From contig JALIZF010001244.1 of NCBI GenBank assembly GCA_029948255.1, forward strand, positions 124,001-188,000: 64,000 nucleotides of DNA, written 5' to 3'. This document shows, piece by piece, positions 22,229 to 35,400 of the stretch. A program made the position numbers and the translations under genes. The first letter of the stretch is position 1. Each line of letters starts with the position of its first letter. This DNA comes from Telmatactis stephensoni (taxonomy: Eukaryota; Cnidaria; Anthozoa; Actiniaria; Isophelliidae). A model generated the notes under the pieces. It saw only the letters and a list, made by a program, of their open reading frames with translations, searched no databases and was not told the origin of the DNA.

Positions 22229-25200
22229 CTATTGTCGTTCACTGCTGCCAGTATCCAAGACGTGGGAAAACTGTTCCAGAACTTTTCGAAAATGAGATCC
22301 TTCCCAAAATACTTTACCACAAGATGCACAGCAATAAAATAAGTCTATCTTTCTCTTCCAAACATTGTCGTCTAAAAGTCCAAGCTTGAGCCGAACTCCC
22401 GTTTCTTTGAGAGTGAGAGATGTAAAGTTGATTGGACAATTCTGGGGGAGACTGGAATGACTCATACTTCTAGGGTCTTTCATGATATCATAAGCGATTC
22501 TCATGTGATCAGGAATGACTTGAATGTACTTGTTACCATTGCAGATCTTGAAAGTTGAACACATTAAAAATTAAAATTAGAAGAGACAAATATGGCTTGT
22601 TTGTTTGTTTGCTTGCTTGGTTGCGTGTTTGTTTGTTTGTTTGTTTGTTTGTTTGTTTGTTTGTTTGTTTGTTTGTTTGTTTGTTTGTTTGTTTGTTTGT
22701 TTGTTTGTTTGTTGCTTGCTTGCTTGCGTGTTTGCTTGCTTGGTTGCGTGTTTGTTTGTTTGTTTGCTTGCTTGCTTGCGTGTTTGTTTGTTTGCTTGCG
22801 TGTTTGTTTGCTTGCTTGCTTGCGTGTTTGTTTGTTTGTTTGTTTGTTTGTTTGTTTGTTTGTTTGTTTGTTTGTTTGTTTGTTTGTTTGTTTGTTTATA
22901 CATACCTGACAACGGCTAAATATGTCTCTAGGTTTGACTTTCACGTTGAAGTAGCGAAAAATCTCTGAAACTTGCTCTTTGACAGTCCCAGCAGGAATAC
23001 ATAAACACATTCCTTCTGGTACTTTAGAACGTAACTATAGAAAGATTGCAAGTATGTTATCAATCAAGTGTTGAAAAGAAATATAATTATTCTCAAAAAA
23101 GGTTGTCCATAACAGATCAACACAAGAAAACAGCTTTATCTTTGTTAATACAGTTTTACCTCCACTGAAATTATCCTTTCATAAGTACACACCACTCCTG
23201 CCAGGTTTCGGTGGTGTCCTCTTACGTGAGCACTGGAAATTTCTGTCCATTTCCTATGATAGGAAATACGTAGGAAATTGCAATTTTCCTGTGATACGGA
23301 ATATGTAGGAAATTGCAATTTCCTACATATTTCCTACATAGGAAATGGACAAAAATTTCCAGTGCTCACGTAAGAGGACACACCCGGAACCTGGCAGGGG
23401 TGGTGTGTACTTATGAAAGGATAATTTGTAGTCGAAGGACCAGGTACATGTGAATGGTTCTTATTGGGTAATTAGAGGTCAGAATTTGTACAGTGTATGA
23501 AAATTGAATAATAATAAACGGTATTGCGCTGCAGACTCTCAAAGAAGAACTTGTCCTACAAATGTCACCGAACATTTTCTCTCGAAAACTACGAGATTTT
23601 TGTTATCATAAAGAACAGAAGTGCATCCGTCATATGATTGGAAAACTTAAAAGGTTTAACAAGGTCTACAAAGGCCTAAGTAAGAATGTTTTTCATTTAG
23701 TGGAACCAGCCGGCCAGAACGGCCTGATTTCATAGGACTTATTCCAGCCAGAGATATAATCAGTGACAAATTATGCTAGGACAACGTAGAAATCATGTTT
23801 ACCATTTATGTCTGTCTCCCTCCCCTCCCCCACCAAGCAGTGTTGGTCCCAAAAAGCCACTTGGTGGGTAGCTGGGACCCTAGGTTGATGGGAGAGGGGA
23901 GGGAGAAAATTTTCATTTTGTTAAGGAGCTTTGAACCGATGTGATTGACAAGTAAATTCATAGCATGTCCCAAGTAACTCGTCTATGATTGTAGGAATTG
24001 ACATGTACCATTTAAGAACTGGCCGTTCTGGCCGGTTGGTTCTACTAAATGGAAAGCACCCTAAATATTCAAAAGTGAAATATTTTAATGAATTAACAGG
24101 TAAACGGATGACAAAAATGCACCTCATCAGCAGTTGACTTACAGAGTAATAAGGAGAACCACTTGTTAGAAGGATCCTATTTTCTTGCTGCGCAATCTGC
24201 GAAAAGAACAAGATAAAGGCAAAGGATATAGACGACTTTCAAAAATGGCGGCATAGTAAATGAGAACGAGGCCACAAAGGCCTTGTTAGCAGAAAATAAG
24301 CATGGCGATACTTCTATTTCTATCAAAGATGATGTGTTCCTCTCCCTTTTAAAATAACTATTTTCTGTGCATTTAATAGGATATATTTAGACTCATTTGA
24401 TGCCATAATGATTTTGGAGGCCTTTCTGGCCTCGTTCTCGCGAACAATGAGCCCGCCATTTTTGAAAGTCGTCTATTATGACGACATTTAACGCATGCCC
24501 ATTCAACTGAAAATGATCTTCCAGGGGTCGAACAGTGTGCCCTCCATCCCTTCTCCCTCCATCAGTACAAAAGAGTTAAATTAGATAATAATTTTTAAGT
24601 CTCTTTTGAATACAAGGAAAAATAATATTTTGCTTGGTGATTATTAGGGTCCTATAGATAACTTCAATCAAATTTCAACTAGTACTTATTTCAAATTTTC
24701 ACAAATTTGGCCCTTAAAAGGAACCACTCAAAACCTGATCTACTGAGGTCTGCTTGCTGGTCAGATGGAGGATGTGTATAGAAACGTACTTTAAAAGTTT
24801 TTTATAAAATAACCATCATATAACGCGCGCCCTCATTGGCCGAAGGACGCGTATACTGCAAACACTAAATATGCACACAGCACGCGCGCGCACTGTTCAA
24901 ATTTTTGGTCAGTGTAAATGAATACTGAATGTGATCGAAAACAATGTATTTTATAAAAGAAATAGAAAACCTGCCCGCAGTGCTGTGTGCAGATTTAGAG
25001 CAGTTGGGGATTGATCAGAACACTCGGCTATGCCTCGTCCTTCTCTTAACACTTCTCTCGTGTTAGGATCAATCCCCGCGTGCTCTAAATCTGAACATAT
25101 AGCACGCGCGCGCGTTTTCTATTCCTTCGTTATTTCTGACCTCTGCTGCCTGTTCGTGACTTGTGCCAGTGCTAAGTATATGGACGTCGACACCACAACA

Positions 25201-26391
25201 ACGCAGATTTCGTCCCAGGCCTTGTAGCATTGTATCTACAACTACGGATAGACTTTGAGGAGAGATGGGTTTATCGGTGTTCACTGGAGATCTGATGGAC
25301 TGAAAAAAGAAATAAATGAAGAAGGGAAGGAAGGAAGGAAGGAAGGAAGGAAGGAAGGAAGGAAGGAAGGAAGGAAGGAAGGAAGGAAGGAAGGAAGGAA
25401 GGAAGGAAGGAAGGAAGGAAGGAAGGAAGGAAGGAAGGAAGGAAGGAAGGGAGGGAGGGAGGGAGGGAGGGAGGGAGGGAGGGAGGGAGGGAGGGAGGGA
25501 GGGAGGGAAGGGAAGGGGAGGGAAGGGGAGGGAAGCGAAGGGAAGAGATGGTAAGGCATGCAGGAGGGAGGGAGGGAGGGAGGAAGGAAGGGAGGGAGGG
25601 AGGGAGGGAGGGAGGAAGGAAGGAAGGGAGGGAGGGAGGGAAGGGAAGGGGAGGGAAGCGAAGGGAAGAGATGGTAAGCAGGCAGGCATGCAGGCAAGGA
25701 AGAGAAGAAAGGGAAAGAAGAAAAACTCTCTTGTAAGCGATCACCCAAGCAGGACAAAAAATTAGTCTCTACGAAAAGTATCGAGGTCGCTTGGAACGAG
25801 ATGACTACCATCTGCCTTTCGAATAAAGGAATTCTGAGTTTACCTTTTCCATGCCTATTTTTGGATGCTTTGATCGTGAAGCACCTCTAAACAAAAAAAG
25901 AAGGAAAGATCCACTAGCTGTTCAAAATGTTCTTTTGATAAAACAAATGTTTGGAATTCAATGTATCTTTACCTTGACTTTTTCTTCTTGTCTTGTCCAT
26001 TAAGAGAAGACAAGTAGAGTTCAGGTTCCATGTTCACAAATGTACGAGACTCGCGCACCCACTGTTGTAACACTGCATAAACCTCTAGCAGACAGTAGGC
26101 ATCTAAAGCTAAGGGTAGATATATTTATAAATATATTTGATTCCTAAACAATATTGTATAGCATTGTCAATAGTTTTACAGGAAAATTGTATTGTAAAAG
26201 GTAGAAATTTGACAACCTCAACCGTAGCCCGCTACTGGCAACAGTGGTCTCCATTGAAATCGTTTTTATAGGATGATTACTTTAATTGTCCATTTTTGCT
26301 CTCTCATTTATTCATTTATTCATAGCTATTCCCCTCCTCATTCTTCCTTCCTTTCTTTCTTTCTCTTTTTTCCCCTCTTTCTTTCTTTTTT

Positions 26392-26423
<32 letters not shown>

Positions 26424-29400
26424 TGTTTTTCGTTCTTTCATTGTTTTTTCCCTTCTTTCTTTCTTTCGTCCGTTCTTTCGTGCGTCCGTCCGTCCGTTCG
26501 TTCGTAGGCCCGCAAACAATCACACATTATATCAAATATATAGTTTCTTTGGAGTAAAGAAAGGAAGAAACAATTTGAGATACTTTCTGCAAAAAAGAAA
26601 ACATTTAGACAATCGCAAGACAACAAAATTTACAGACGTCTAACCTGCATATCTTAGTTGTTGTGGCAGCAATGGTCGTCTCTCCCAGTCTGATACTTGA
26701 TAAGTCTTGTCTAAAGGTTTTCCCAAACACACACTAACAAGCTTACTGAGACCTCTCTCCATTTCAAATCTTCCAAGTTGCTTACTTTCTATTATTGTTT
26801 TAACTTTCTTCTTTATTTGAGGAAGATCCAGAATCTACACAGAACAAAAACAAACCATGAATCATTTAGCCTGCCTACAGGCTCTCCAGGGGGAGGGAGA
26901 GGGGAGGGGAGAGGAAAGGAAGGGAGACTTTCCCTTCCTTTCCTCTCCCCTCCCCTCTCCCCCTCCCCCTCCCCTTGGAAAGCCTGTAGGCAGGCTATGA
27001 ATAATTGTGCGTGGCATACAGAGGAACTCTTCGAAATATTTGGGGACATTTTATATACGGGAGACGATAAGACGTCTCTTATCATAGACAGGATTTACGT
27101 ATAAACGAATGACGATTTTGTGCGGATTTTACCTAAGACGCGACTAAGCAAGGAAAAGCGTTCTGACCAAGAAAGACAGAAAGTGTCGTTTTAGTGTTAA
27201 TCACGTCTTAGACAAAAAAGCACGTTTTCGCTCGTATATATGACCAGACGCTCAGACGCCGTACCTTTCATAAAAGCCATATTATGCAGCTGGCTCTCGT
27301 GAGCTGAATGCTTTACGACGTCTGAACTTGAAACTTTGAAATTCCCCCCCCCCCCCGTCCCCACCCGCCCCCGCCCCCCCTCACCTCAATGTTGTTGTCA
27401 ACTCAAAATCTTGTTCGCGTTCAAATATTGCTATTTTCAACTTGTGGCCTGTCAATGTCAATAGCTTTGCTTTGAAGCAAAACTAACGTTGAAACTCAAA
27501 TGCCAAGGCAAACTTGAGAAAAAAGGGGTAATGCCACCCACAGGCAGCCCAAGCTCTTATTCTGTGGTATTGTATTACAACGAACGATTGTTTTAACTGA
27601 ACATTAACGGTCATATTTTACATCCTTAAAATATTGTACTTATGTGAATAAAACTGACTTAACTCGATAACTTGTTGTGTCATATATTACTTGGCCGAGT
27701 TTGAAGTCATTTGGGTGAGTTTTCACTGAGTTATCCTTGTTTTGCTCCCCCCACTATAAAGAATTCTTTATATTTTAAGGATGTAAAATATGACCGTTAA
27801 TGTTCAGTTAAAACAATCGTTCGTTGTAACACAATACCACAGAATAAGAGCTTGGGCTGCCTGTGTGCCACCCTGCTTTTACACCACTACAATCTACGAT
27901 CTTTGGCAGAATTGTTGGCACGATTGCTAATTTTCAACCGTGCGTAATTAATCCTCTTGTATCCACACCCCTCAATCAGTGTTGCGGTGAAACCTATGGC
28001 ATGCAACATACCACCCTGGTCTGCCTAGAAACCTCCCCTCCCCTTTGTGGGGGACTGCAATAGACAAATCACAAAAGTTAATGTAAGATGCACTAAAATC
28101 TCTGCCAAAAGCTATCGTGCCAACACCTTTTAGCAAGGACTGTAGCCATGGCAACCGTGACCTAGCCCCTTTAAAATGGAAGGGAAGTCTGTGGAGCCAG
28201 AAAAAGATCACATGAGTCACTTCAAAACCTACTTGTTGACTGAGCGGACAAACGTCGACAAAACGTTTAACATTAGTTAACGAGTCTTTAAAAGGTGGAC
28301 ACGATGACATCATGACTTGAAAATCACCTTCACAGCTGTATCCTGCACAAAGCAATAAATATACCGAGAGAAAATTGGCTATAATACTGGTTATAAGAAA
28401 TTCTTATACGAATCATGGCTGGATAGATATTAAATGAGTCATGTTGTTACGCAAAAATGTATCAATTTTCAAACAGAAAATGTAGCCCGAGTAAAAATGC
28501 CGTCCTTTCTCTCAATCTATTCCTCCGTTTTTGCGGGTTACTGATTGGAGTGAGCGAAAGGCGGTTTTTCAGTGTCAGGCAATGTAAAATGTCACATTAA
28601 TGACAGGGTAGGAAAGGCAGGCTTTTGCGCCAGTGATCCGTGATTGCCCCATTACTGGCCACGTAAGCCACTTTATCATGCGATGCGTGATCAGTAGCCC
28701 CTTTTGCTGTCATGTTTAATGGTTAGATAGATAGATGCTTTATTATAAAAACTACTTAACAGCCAAGGGCTGAATTGCGTCGATATACGTTAATACAATG
28801 AAACCTCTTTTTAAACGGACACCAAAGGGCCGCAGGAAAGTGTCCGTGATAATTAAAGGTGTCCGTCATTTAGAGGTTTCATTGACAAAGATATGTATGA
28901 TGATTCCAATAAGCTGTCGGGACATAAAGACCTTTGTTATATGGATAATACCAAATGTCCCGGATGTACGCGCGCGTCCTAAAAAAGTTTTCCCGCCAGT
29001 TTTTTGTCGCTTGTTCTTGCAAATTATTGCATTGAAATGAAATTAAAATTAAACATATGTTTTTATTTTAGTTTGCCTCAGTTTGTCCATGTGATAAAAA
29101 GAACATTACACGTTGGCTTGAAGATATGAATGTTATTTTCTCGTGTTAAGAATTTCACCACTCGAAAATAAAATTCATATCTTCGTGCCACCGTGTAATA
29201 TCCTCTATGTCCGTTATAGAGAGGTGTACGTATTATAGAGTTTTCCGTAAGGAGAGGTTTCACGGTATACTTCAAAGTTTCATTTCGTTGTATGTATATA
29301 CATGTACTGATCTTGTTTAGAAGTTTATCATACCAAGTTTTAGCAAATTTGGGTTGGAGAAAACATCTGTACCAAAGGTTTTAAGTTGCTCGTAGTCCAC

Positions 29401-32400
29401 TACGTCTAGTAATGTAATCATGTCCAAAATGAAGACTTCGCTATTAGTTGCAAGTTGAATTGTCGCTAACCTGTGAATAAATCAAAGAATGTACAAACTG
29501 GTTAGGGTAAAGCATAAAAAATTACATCAAAGACTACTAAACAAACTAATGAACTAAAGATTAACAATAAATAACGAAAGAACAAGCGAACGAGAGAATG
29601 AACAAAGAAATGAATCACAAACAGACAACTGAATAAATGAATGAACGAATAAATGAAAGAACGAACGGAGGAACTGGGCTGTGATCAGTCCCACTTTAAT
29701 TCTCTACACATTCAGTAAAGACGAGTTTTTAAGAATACTTGATCGAGCGGAAAATGAGGGTGAATTGTGGAGGGAAAGTGGGACTGTCCTCACTGCTCTT
29801 TGCAGTCAAAGACGAACAGACAAACAGTAAGACAAACAAACAGACGGAGAAACGTAAAATCAGAAACAAGCAAACAAAAAACAACCAACAACAACAAACA
29901 AACAGACAGACAGATAGGCAAAAAAAATAAACAGAGGCGAACGAAAATATGTAACAATTAGTTTTACTTTTCATTGCTCTCCTTTCTACACATCGTGGGT
30001 CGCCACTCAGCATCAAAACCAATGACAGTACCAGGCTTTAAAAAGAACACAATTATCCATTGTTATTTAGTGTCTAATCGGAGGAGAATCATTGATCAAG
30101 AACCTTTTAGAACCATCTTTTTAAGGCGGCCTTCAAAAATAAAATATATTAGGAGTAGCTCATCACCCTTCCTTGCAGCTAAGTGCTGAATTACGAAGGG
30201 CGCAGCTCAACGTGGTCGAGTCGAAGGTTTACAAGGGCGCTTTCATTACGAGACAATTGAACAATCACACATTTACATACAAATTTACATACACATACAC
30301 GTAGCAGCCACCATACGACCCATGTCTGATCACGGAGCACAGCTTAGATCGAAACTAGTTCGAGGAAAAACCGGAGACCCCAGAGAAAAAACCCTCGAAG
30401 CAAGGGAGAAAACGAACAAGAAACTCAAGCCACATGTGATGCCCTGTCCGGGGATTGAACGAGGGACCACAGCGGTGACAGACCGACGCTCTCACCGCTC
30501 GGCCACCCTTGCTTCCCTAAAAACAACCGTTTTACGAATCCTAGATTGGAAAAAGTGTTTTTTGAAAGTTTTTTTGTTTACCGGATAATTCATTAGTTAC
30601 TCTTAAACCAGTTTACCAGTTTGCGAGTCTAAAACCGGATCCTGATGCGCCGCACATCCATATTAGCAAAATATTAGGAGTACCCCTTTCCCCCCCCCCC
30701 CCCCCCCCCCCCTTCCCCCTGGCTCATAGGATCGTTTTTACCTGCGATTTTTGATATGTTGCAATGTACGGATTTTATTCTGTGTCAAAGTTGAAAATAT
30801 CATGACTTTCCATGAAAATGAGAAGATGCGTAATAAAAACGCGTTAAAGAGATAAACATCGCTGACACGTTTTTGCTAAAAATTCATCTCAAATCAAACA
30901 GTGGAAAACGTTTTTGAAAAAATAAAAAGGCTTATACTTATATCTCGCGGAGTGAAGGCTCCCGGTTTTGTTTTAAAACATCAAAACAACTACGCATGCT
31001 CCTTTGAGCTTTCAAACGAAATTCTGAAGAAAAACGCGTGCTTTTTGATCTGGGACCATACCGCGAACCTTAATCGAGAGGTTACTAAAAACATCTGTTA
31101 CCTTGTTGATTCTAGCCAAACACTCTGCTAGGCTCCATTCATCGTCTACAAATATTATCTTATCAAAGGGAATGGCTAGTTGATGGACTTGGGATGGTGG
31201 AATCTCTTCAAATGAACTGAAAGCTTGTGTTTCTTGCTCTTCATTGTCTTCTTCGTCATCCCAGTCAACCTCGAAATCTTGCATCTCAGCGTTGTTCCTG
31301 TAAAAACAAATTAAAATATGTAACGTAGTTTTTAGGATATCATTTATTCTAGAATAGAGAAAAAGACGGTTGGAAGGAAGAGGGGAACCTCCACGCCGAT
31401 CTCCATTCTCAAAATAGAGAGCTATATGTACATAGTTTCTTTCTACTGTATTTTACTTGGAGAGGGAGACATAAGAAAGGGAAAGAGGGGAATCCCCTTG
31501 TAGATTATTTCGCAGCAATATTTTTATGTTCGGAAAATGGGTATGCAAAGCAGAGAAAAGGGGGATGTAGAGGGGAATCCCCTTCCCTCTGGTCCCCATT
31601 CTCAAATATAGAGCTTCTATGTAGCTTATTTATAGAAGGGGCATGGACAGAGGAAATGCAGAAGGGAATCCCCTTCCCTCTGATCCGTACCCATAAAAAG
31701 ATTGAGAGCCTCTATGTAGGTTTTTCAGTAGCATGTTTGTGTTTGGATGAGAGACATTAGGAGAGGGAAAGAGGAAATGCAGAGGGGTAATCTCCTTTTC
31801 CCCTTAAAATACAAGTTTTTAGTGTAATCTTCTTAAGAGTAATTTTATTCTACCGTTCAATGATTTCTTCCTGGATAACAGTGGGTAGTACATCCAATGG
31901 TAGATTGTAATAGTTACTCCAATTAACCGCCTCATTTATGTCACCATATTCAACCAGCCCTTCAATGAGTCGTTCTTGAAGCCAAACATTGAAACCTATA
32001 GCTGTCTGTAGAAGCAAAGCTTAGTTATATTCTAGTTATACAATGGTTTGGAGTGGAATACTGTGGAATTGATCCAATGAGATTTTCTAATATACGCACG
32101 AGCCTTTAGGCAGGTGTGTATGCAAAGAAAATACAAGTGATGAGTGGGATATCCATGGTAATCCACTCCAAACCATTATATGAATCTATTTTATCCCACA
32201 CCATACAAAATACAGCCATTTACCACAATGCCTCATGGGAAGAGACATACCGCTGAATACTGCTGAATATACAATTATGACTTTCCTGCTTTCTGATTGG
32301 CTGTATTTTCTATGGTGTGGGATAAAATCAGATGTCCCAAAATGGTATCAATGATCATTCATGTGCCAACGGATATCAATGCCTAAGATCACAAGTCAAT

Positions 32401-35400
32401 TTGGCTGTTTTCACTGGCACATCTTCAATTCATTTACTTCTGACTTGTTTAACTACCTCTATCAAATTGTCCCACTTTTTTGGTGGTGCATTTTTCTGTA
32501 AGTAAAAAAAAAAAGATTTAGTCAAATCTTTAATTCCTCATTTATTTAGCAATGTATAGCATTTAAGCCCAGTTTTCATAAGCAATAGAAGCAGAGACGG
32601 AAGCAACTTATGCAGACTCAGTATGCACTGTCCATTGGTTTTTTTTTAAACTGGGTGAGAAATGCAACACTGAGTCGATCTGCATATAGTTGTTTCTATC
32701 ACTCTTGAAAACCAGTCTTTAGGTTGTACCTCAGTAAATTTCTTGTTAAGGAGATATCGCAGCCCATTGAGGTTTTTCTCTTTAAAAACATTGGGATAAT
32801 CTTCTGTAAATAGAAATATTTTTATATTATTCAACAATGATTCTATAATAAAATCATTATTATAATATTAAGACTTTAAATCTACACAAGGCTGGCGTGT
32901 TCTGCTACATGTAAGTCTTTGATATAGTGTACCTTAGACCTCTTCTGAAACCCAGCCTGGTGTCCTCTTAATAGAATTGTCCAGTAAATAGAGGTTTAAT
33001 TTATTTAATGTAGAAGCTGTTGCTAGCTTACCTCCATTTAAGTTAAATTTCTTGATTAGCCTCTCACCAATTTTGACTAATATTTTGTTTTTTAGTTTGT
33101 TTTCTTTGGGTTTTGGGTGAATATTGGCAGAGCTAATAGAAAAAAATGGAATTTTAAAATTCTATATAACGGCAATATTGACTGAATGAAACAGTTGCTG
33201 ACATACTCTACTAAATGTTGAAGTTGTTCATCATCCATACCACAGAGATCATCTATCATACTGAGATATGCCCTTTGCTGCCAGACACAATTCATGACAT
33301 AACTGTGAACATTAACAAATGTGTACATATTAAATAACTATATGTACTGTTAAATAACTAATATTGTATAATATATAGTAAACTGAAGAAACGTTTTCGG
33401 GTCTAAAAACATAGAAGCTGAGTCCGAAATGGTGTATGGGATGCCAATAATTATATTCTGATTTATTCATTTAAACTGCAACCTATAAAAAATTGAAGCC
33501 AGGTCCTGAACACACTTTTGGCATTTTGCATTGAAGGCAAAGTGTAAATGAATAAATCAGAGTATAACTATTATTGACATCCCAAGCACCATATCAGTCT
33601 CAGCTTCTATGTTCTATACATATTTTTAGACCTGAAAATGTTTCTTCAATTGACTATATATTATATTGTATAATTGTAATAATAATTATACCTTTCAGCA
33701 AGTTGTAGTTTGTCCAGAATTAAAAGAGGTAACAACATCTACATGCAAAGAGAAAGACAATGTATAATTTTACTTCAATTTTATGAGAATATTCTCACCA
33801 CAGCAATGTCTATGAAATGTTCAATATCTACAGAAAATGGTGTTGTCTATGGGTGATGGAGTTGTCTATGGGTGATGGTGTTGTCTATGGGTCATGGTGT
33901 TGTCTATTGGTCATGGTGTTGTCTATGGGCCATGGTGTTGTCTATTGGTCATGGTGTTGTCTATGGGTCATGGTGTTGTCTATGGGTCATGGTGTTTTCT
34001 ATGGGTGATGGTGTTGTCTATGGGCAATGGTGTTGTCTATGGGTCATGCTGTTGTCTATAGGTCATGGTGTTGTCTATGGGTCATGGTGTTGTCTATGGG
34101 TGATGGTGTTGTCTATGGGTGATGGTGTTGTCTATGGGTCATGGTGTTGTCTATGGGTGATGGTGTTGTCTATGGGTCATGGTGTTGTCTATGGGTCATG
34201 GTGTTGTCTATAGGTCATGGTGTTGTCTATGGGTCATGGTGCTGTCTATGGGTCATGGTGTTGTCTATGGGTCATGGTGTTGTCTATGGGTCATGGTGTT
34301 GTCTATGGGTCATGGTGTTGTCTATGGGTCATGGTGTTGTCTATGGGTCATGGTGTTGTCTATGGGTCATGGTGTTGTCTATGGGTGATGGTGTTGTCTA
34401 TGGTTCATGGTGTTGTCTATGGGTCATGGTGTTGTCTATGGGTCATGGTGTTGTCTATGGGTCATGGTGTTGTCTATGGGTCATGGTGTTGTCTATTGGT
34501 GGTGTTTTCTGTGTATGTGTTATCACACTGTAGATACAAACCTCTGTAGGTTCAAATTGAGTCTGTAAGTTGAGTTTATAAGCAAATGTTGCAGCCTGTG
34601 CAAAAACAAATACAGAAAATAATTGTTGCATTATACATATTCTAATTATCAAACACCAGATTTATTCAAATGTGCTGCAGTTGCTGTTTGTAATGATGCT
34701 GGAAGCCCAAGCTCAATATAGGAGAATATCATACAAGAAATTCGATATTTTTGGTACAAGATATTAAAACATTTAATATTACTTCTCTGCAGTCATAAGC
34801 TTGGGCTTCCTGTGTATTTACCTCTTTGTATCTTCTCCCAGTATGAAGCAAGTATCTTATGTGCTTCTCTAAGAATGTGTTGTTAGGACAATCAAGTTGA
34901 TAAATCCTTTTTATAGGTTCAAAAAACAACAGTTTTGATGTTACCACAATTTCAAAGGCATCATCTTGTTGTTCTTTTCTTGGAGTTATCATTTCATATC
35001 CCTCTGCTTTTGATCTTTCCTTTTGTTTTTCCAACCAAGACTCAAATTCTGCTAACGTCAAGTGTACTAATGAGTTTTTGCCTGAAAAAATATCATGTTG
35101 TGCAAAGTTCATTACAAAAAGTATAAAATTAAATGGGTCTTTATTCTCACTGAATGATCTCTGTAGTGTTAGCTTGAGCTCGTCCAATAGACCAGCAGTA
35201 AAAAGATACTCCAATTCATCAACCCAGTCTCTATCTGATACACAGTTCTCAAGTGATCTCTTAATTGGTTCAATATCTTTCTCTTGTGATTCTGATGTTG
35301 TAGTAGAATCAGATTCACAGACAGATCCCAAAATGTCATGATCCTGTAAATTCTTAGAATTGCTATTAGAGCTTGGATTTTGTGCTTTATCTGAGATACA

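Noticed and set aside
22555..23010. Cys/Val/Phe- or Gln/Thr/Asn/Lys-repeat proteins
   Set aside because: Translation of a TTTG/CAAA microsatellite; only the end 22906-23034 (-) is a real exon.
25255..25811. Proline/serine/leucine- or lysine/glycine/glutamate-rich repeat proteins
   Set aside because: Translation of the GGAA/GGGA tract; only 25141-25299 (-) nearby is coding.
26273..26626. Phe/Ser/Leu- and Lys/Arg/Glu-rich frames
   Set aside because: CTTT microsatellite artefacts.
33817..34549. Several overlapping + strand frames of MGHGVVYGSWCCLW repeats
   Set aside because: They are produced by a 19-bp minisatellite inside an EXD3 intron.
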